This document shows positions 61,846-64,000 of a DNA stretch of 64,000 nucleotides, piece by piece (positions within the stretch are counted from its first letter, which is position 1; each line of letters opens with the position of its first letter). The stretch is from Kordiimonadales bacterium. GTDB taxonomy: Bacteria > Pseudomonadota > Alphaproteobacteria > Sphingomonadales > Kordiimonadaceae. The DNA is taken from the NCBI GenBank assembly GCA_002401685.1, contig NVTU01000042.1, positions 1-64,000 of the forward strand. The letters are read 5' to 3'. The notes beneath the pieces are model-generated. The model saw only the letters and a program-made list of their open reading frames with translations, was not told the DNA's origin and did no database searches. A program made the translations under genes and the position numbers.

Positions 61846-63462
61846 CTAGTCAACATGGGACGTGAAAAGCCGGGCGGCATTCGCCAAGAATGCTTTTTGC
61901 CTCAAGGGTTTGTCGTAGTGAAGCGGCAGCATCGAAAGGAATAATAAGACGCTCATTGCATTGAATGTCGGGTCGTCGCCGCTGTATCTGCCAAACGAAT
62001 GTTGCAGAAACGTAGAACATATGGTTGACGTTTCACCGGTAACCATAAGCGAAAAGTCGAAGTTGTAATCATCGTGTTGACTATATTTGTAACGCCCTGC
62101 AACGATAAAATCATAAAATCCAACAATGGAATGATGGAGTTTGCCTACGTCGTATCTCGTATCCCCGAATAGATTTGGCTGCCCTTTGGTGATAAATCCC
62201 CTAGGATCGATGACCTTGATGCTTTGCGATCGAAAATCAAAGAATACATTGGAGAAGCAAAAGTCACCATGCATAATGCCGACGTTTGACGGCTGACATT
62301 TTTGTATCAAACTGGCAGAGACTTCCGCAATTTCTCTGAGAGGTGGCAGTGCCCGGCCACCCAATGTGAGCTCTGCATCCAAGTCAAAGCCTGTTTGCAA
62401 CTGGTATTCCTCCAACCGTTTTAACGTTTTTCCCAGATATAAATTATCCGGTTGCCGGTGGTCGAAGTCTTGACTGTTATAGGACTGGCAATCGCTCAAA
62501 AAGCGACTGCATGCCAGTATTATTTGATCCCAAATAGCCCCTTCAAGATTGCCAAATACAAAAAGATCACTGAGCGTCATGAGGTTCAGGTTTTCAATCG
62601 CATACCCCTTCAGCGTGCCGTTCTTATCCGGCCCTAAAAAAGTGGGAGCATATATCCGCATCCGCTCAGGCAGGTTATCGAACCAATTAACTTCTGCCGC
62701 CATTTTCTCAGAATCCGGCGAGGATTTTATGACTGTTTTGGTATCATTTTGAATTTCATTGAAGGACCGCTGGGTAGGGATTGTTGTTCTGGAATGGAAA
62801 TATGTATGGAGGTGGCCACAGTTGCGCCAATCAGCCAGAATCCGCAATTTTAGGCGCTGAGTTTTATGATATTCACTCAGAGCTCCAATAAAATCTTCAC
62901 CCGCTTCTTCAAGGGATTTCAAGAATAACGCAGCGCGTGAAAATGAATAGTATCCACTGACGACTTGGCTCGATGACTGAAACCTTGGTGACGATGCCGA
63001 GCGCACTGTAGTGTTTGGTAGAAACTGCAAACCGCAATTTTCACCTTCACTGATCACCGTCCACCGATAAGAACTCTTGGAAGTTGCCACTGATATGATG
63101 TCTGTTTCGTCGCCGGGCAACCAGTCGAATAAAGTATCGCCGCGCAAAATATGTATTGGCTCGTCGTACTCTCCAAGAATATTCAGAACGTGCAAGGCAC
63201 TCTGGCCCATCGAAACCTTGTCAGGTAGTGCAATAACCTCAATGCCGAGGTCGGCCATGATTTTTTTGTCGTGCTCGGGAATTATATAAGATTTTGGCAA
63301 CGTCAATGTCATGCTGAAATTGCAACGTTTAGCCAATTCAAATTGAAACTCATATAGCCGCTTATTCCCTAGAGGAAGAAAGCTGGGCGGCAACTTGCCA
63401 ATTTCGGCCTGCATTTCAGGATCGCAGTACGCCGCTGAGGTGACAATTAGTCTTTCGCCCAT
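61846..63462 (-). CDS. Nucleotidyltransferase-kinase fusion protein (surface glycan)
   Basis: The 538 aa product has two parts. Residues about 1-235 resemble a sugar nucleotidyltransferase (FLPLGNKRLYEFQFELA, LRGDTLFDWLPGDE), though the usual G-x-x-x-R-x loop is not obvious. Residues about 260-538 are an aminoglycoside-phosphotransferase/choline-kinase-like domain with the catalytic loop HGDFCFSNVFFD (H398, D400, N405) and the metal D419 in VIDPRG. A kinase fused to a nucleotidyltransferase would phosphorylate and then activate a sugar or alcohol in one polypeptide. It is the first gene of a three-gene minus operon. The start at 63462 has only a weak ribosome site. Confidence 0.72.
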   Translation of the reverse strand: MGERLIVTSAAYCDPEMQAEIGKLPPSFLPLGNKRLYEFQFELAKRCNFSMTLTLPKSYIIPEHDKKIMADLGIEVIALPDKVSMGQSALHVLNILGEYDEPIHILRGDTLFDWLPGDETDIISVATSKSSYRWTVISEGENCGLQFLPNTTVRSASSPRFQSSSQVVSGYYSFSRAALFLKSLEEAGEDFIGALSEYHKTQRLKLRILADWRNCGHLHTYFHSRTTIPTQRSFNEIQNDTKTVIKSSPDSEKMAAEVNWFDNLPERMRIYAPTFLGPDKNGTLKGYAIENLNLMTLSDLFVFGNLEGAIWDQIILACSRFLSDCQSYNSQDFDHRQPDNLYLGKTLKRLEEYQLQTGFDLDAELTLGGRALPPLREIAEVSASLIQKCQPSNVGIMHGDFCFSNVFFDFRSQSIKVIDPRGFITKGQPNLFGDTRYDVGKLHHSIVGFYDFIVAGRYKYSQHDDYNFDFSLMVTGETSTICSTFLQHSFGRYSGDDPTFNAMSVLLFLSMLPLHYDKPLRQKAFLANAARLFTSHVD

Positions 63463-64000
63463 ATGTATCTGTCCAAGAAAACTATCAAAAATTGATGAAA
63501 TAACGGTAAGAAAAGGTACATAGGCTCACGGTTCTTTTTTGCGTTCTAATCCCTTTAGGAACTTCGCCATGAAATTCCAATATGAATCCCTTCATAGAGA
63601 ATATCAAGTGGTACTAATTAGTCGCCAATTACCTGGCCTGGCAGACCCTCGTTTTGTCCTAAGAGCCTGATAAAGAAAGGCGCTACTACGCTTTAGCTAT
63701 CCCGCTGAAAACCGCCTCGTAAGTGCTGCTCAGTTTCCATTCTCTTGCTGTGTAAGGCAGGGGGAGGGTTCTCCACTATATAGCCGCCTTCTCTGTAGCA
63801 GCAATAAGATTGAAAACCAGACATGATTGTTACAACAATTGGGTAGCGTAAAATTCGTTTCCCAATGGCCGCTTTGGGTCAAGAGCAGCCATTCTATGGG
63901 AGACTTGTAGGGTCTGCTTTCCTAAGCGATAGCCGCCGTTTGTTGGGTAATTTTCCTACACTTGTGAGCCACTTGATGTGAAAATCAACAGAAACGGTAT
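63463..64000. other. Intergenic region at the right end, no gene found
   Basis: About 540 bases with stops in all frames at close spacing and no ribosome site with a reasonable frame. It should hold the promoter of the glycan operon near 63470-63560. The palindromic repeat listed separately is the only structured element. A gene beginning beyond the window cannot be excluded. Confidence 0.5.
63864..63893. repeat. Palindromic intergenic element
   Basis: AATGGCCGCT (63864-63873) and AGCAGCCATT (63884-63893) are inverted with one mismatch around a ten-base loop (TTGGGTCAAG). A related GGTCTGCTTTCC follows at 63911-63922. The CCGCTTTGGGTC... wording resembles short dispersed repeats I recall from several proteobacteria, though no second copy is seen in this window. 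Confidence 0.45.

Noticed and set aside
1-64000. CRISPR arrays, tRNA and rRNA genes, insertion sequences, replication origin
   Set aside because: I looked for regularly spaced repeats, cloverleaf-like arms, transposase motifs and DnaA-box clusters and found none that hold up.

Overview
The window is about 64 kb of chromosomal sequence from a Gram-negative heterotroph, most likely a marine alphaproteobacterium (Kordiimonadales-like is my best guess from overall gene style; this is inference). Pointers are moderate GC, lipoprotein and outer-membrane signals, a stand-alone ribB under an FMN riboswitch, an Entner-Doudoroff pair (pgl, eda), a two-subunit 2-oxoacid:ferredoxin oxidoreductase beside glutathione reductase, and several alphaproteobacterial-style histidine kinases. 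I see no rRNA, tRNA, CRISPR array, intact insertion sequence or replication origin.

Layout. 0-3.4 kb: partial AraC regulator, M48 protease and aromatic amino acid decarboxylase, all minus. 3.6-7.5 kb: small sulfotransferase, a decayed copy of the first 25 codons of rimO, a secreted TPR protein and intact rimO. 7.6-12 kb: TetR regulator facing a secreted protein across three palindromic operators, two YbjQ-type genes, a MarR-acetyltransferase fusion, then riboswitch-ribB-terminator. 12-21.6 kb: large FtsX/MacB-type permease without an ATPase, PhyH-type dioxygenase, Fur-box-controlled PepSY membrane protein, acyl-CoA synthetase with two tandem DUF3089 hydrolases, GST. 21.9-27.4 kb: M3 peptidase lipoprotein, DUF2306 protein, sorbosone-dehydrogenase-like protein with a haem c site, outer-membrane-like protein. 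27.4-33.8 kb: CHASE/PAS histidine kinase with a receiver-only partner, WYL regulator, LOG, NUDIX, RsmJ-like methyltransferase, CPBP protease. 33.9-38.4 kb: korB-korA and gor. 38.6-41.8 kb: phosphatase, HSD10-like dehydrogenase and alpha-methylacyl-CoA racemase in one operon. 41.8-47.6 kb, minus: membrane protein, Na+/solute symporter with a small membrane partner, eda, pgl, M20 peptidase. 47.8-53 kb: ArsR regulator facing a hydrolase, pentapeptide-repeat protein, TerB protein, small unknown, esterase.

53.3-64 kb is the most accessory-looking part. A compact operon encodes an outer-membrane-type barrel, a YfiR-type periplasmic protein and a HAMP histidine kinase. It is followed by a second, compositionally different kinase, a tiny overlapping gene pair that looks like mobile-element debris, and a tightly coupled three-gene minus-strand operon (nucleotidyltransferase-kinase fusion, nucleotidyltransferase, TPR-glycan protein) probably acting in surface glycan decoration. 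The last 0.5 kb has no gene but holds a palindromic repeat.

Integrated reading. The core metabolic content is fatty-acid and branched-chain acyl-CoA breakdown, Entner-Doudoroff sugar use, ferredoxin-linked 2-oxoacid oxidation and flavin supply. The regulatory and envelope content (three histidine kinases, TetR, MarR, ArsR, WYL and AraC regulators, proteases, surface glycan genes) points to an environmental bacterium. The best candidates for something undescribed are the barrel-YfiR-kinase operon, the fused kinase/nucleotidyltransferase glycan operon and the displaced rimO 5' end.
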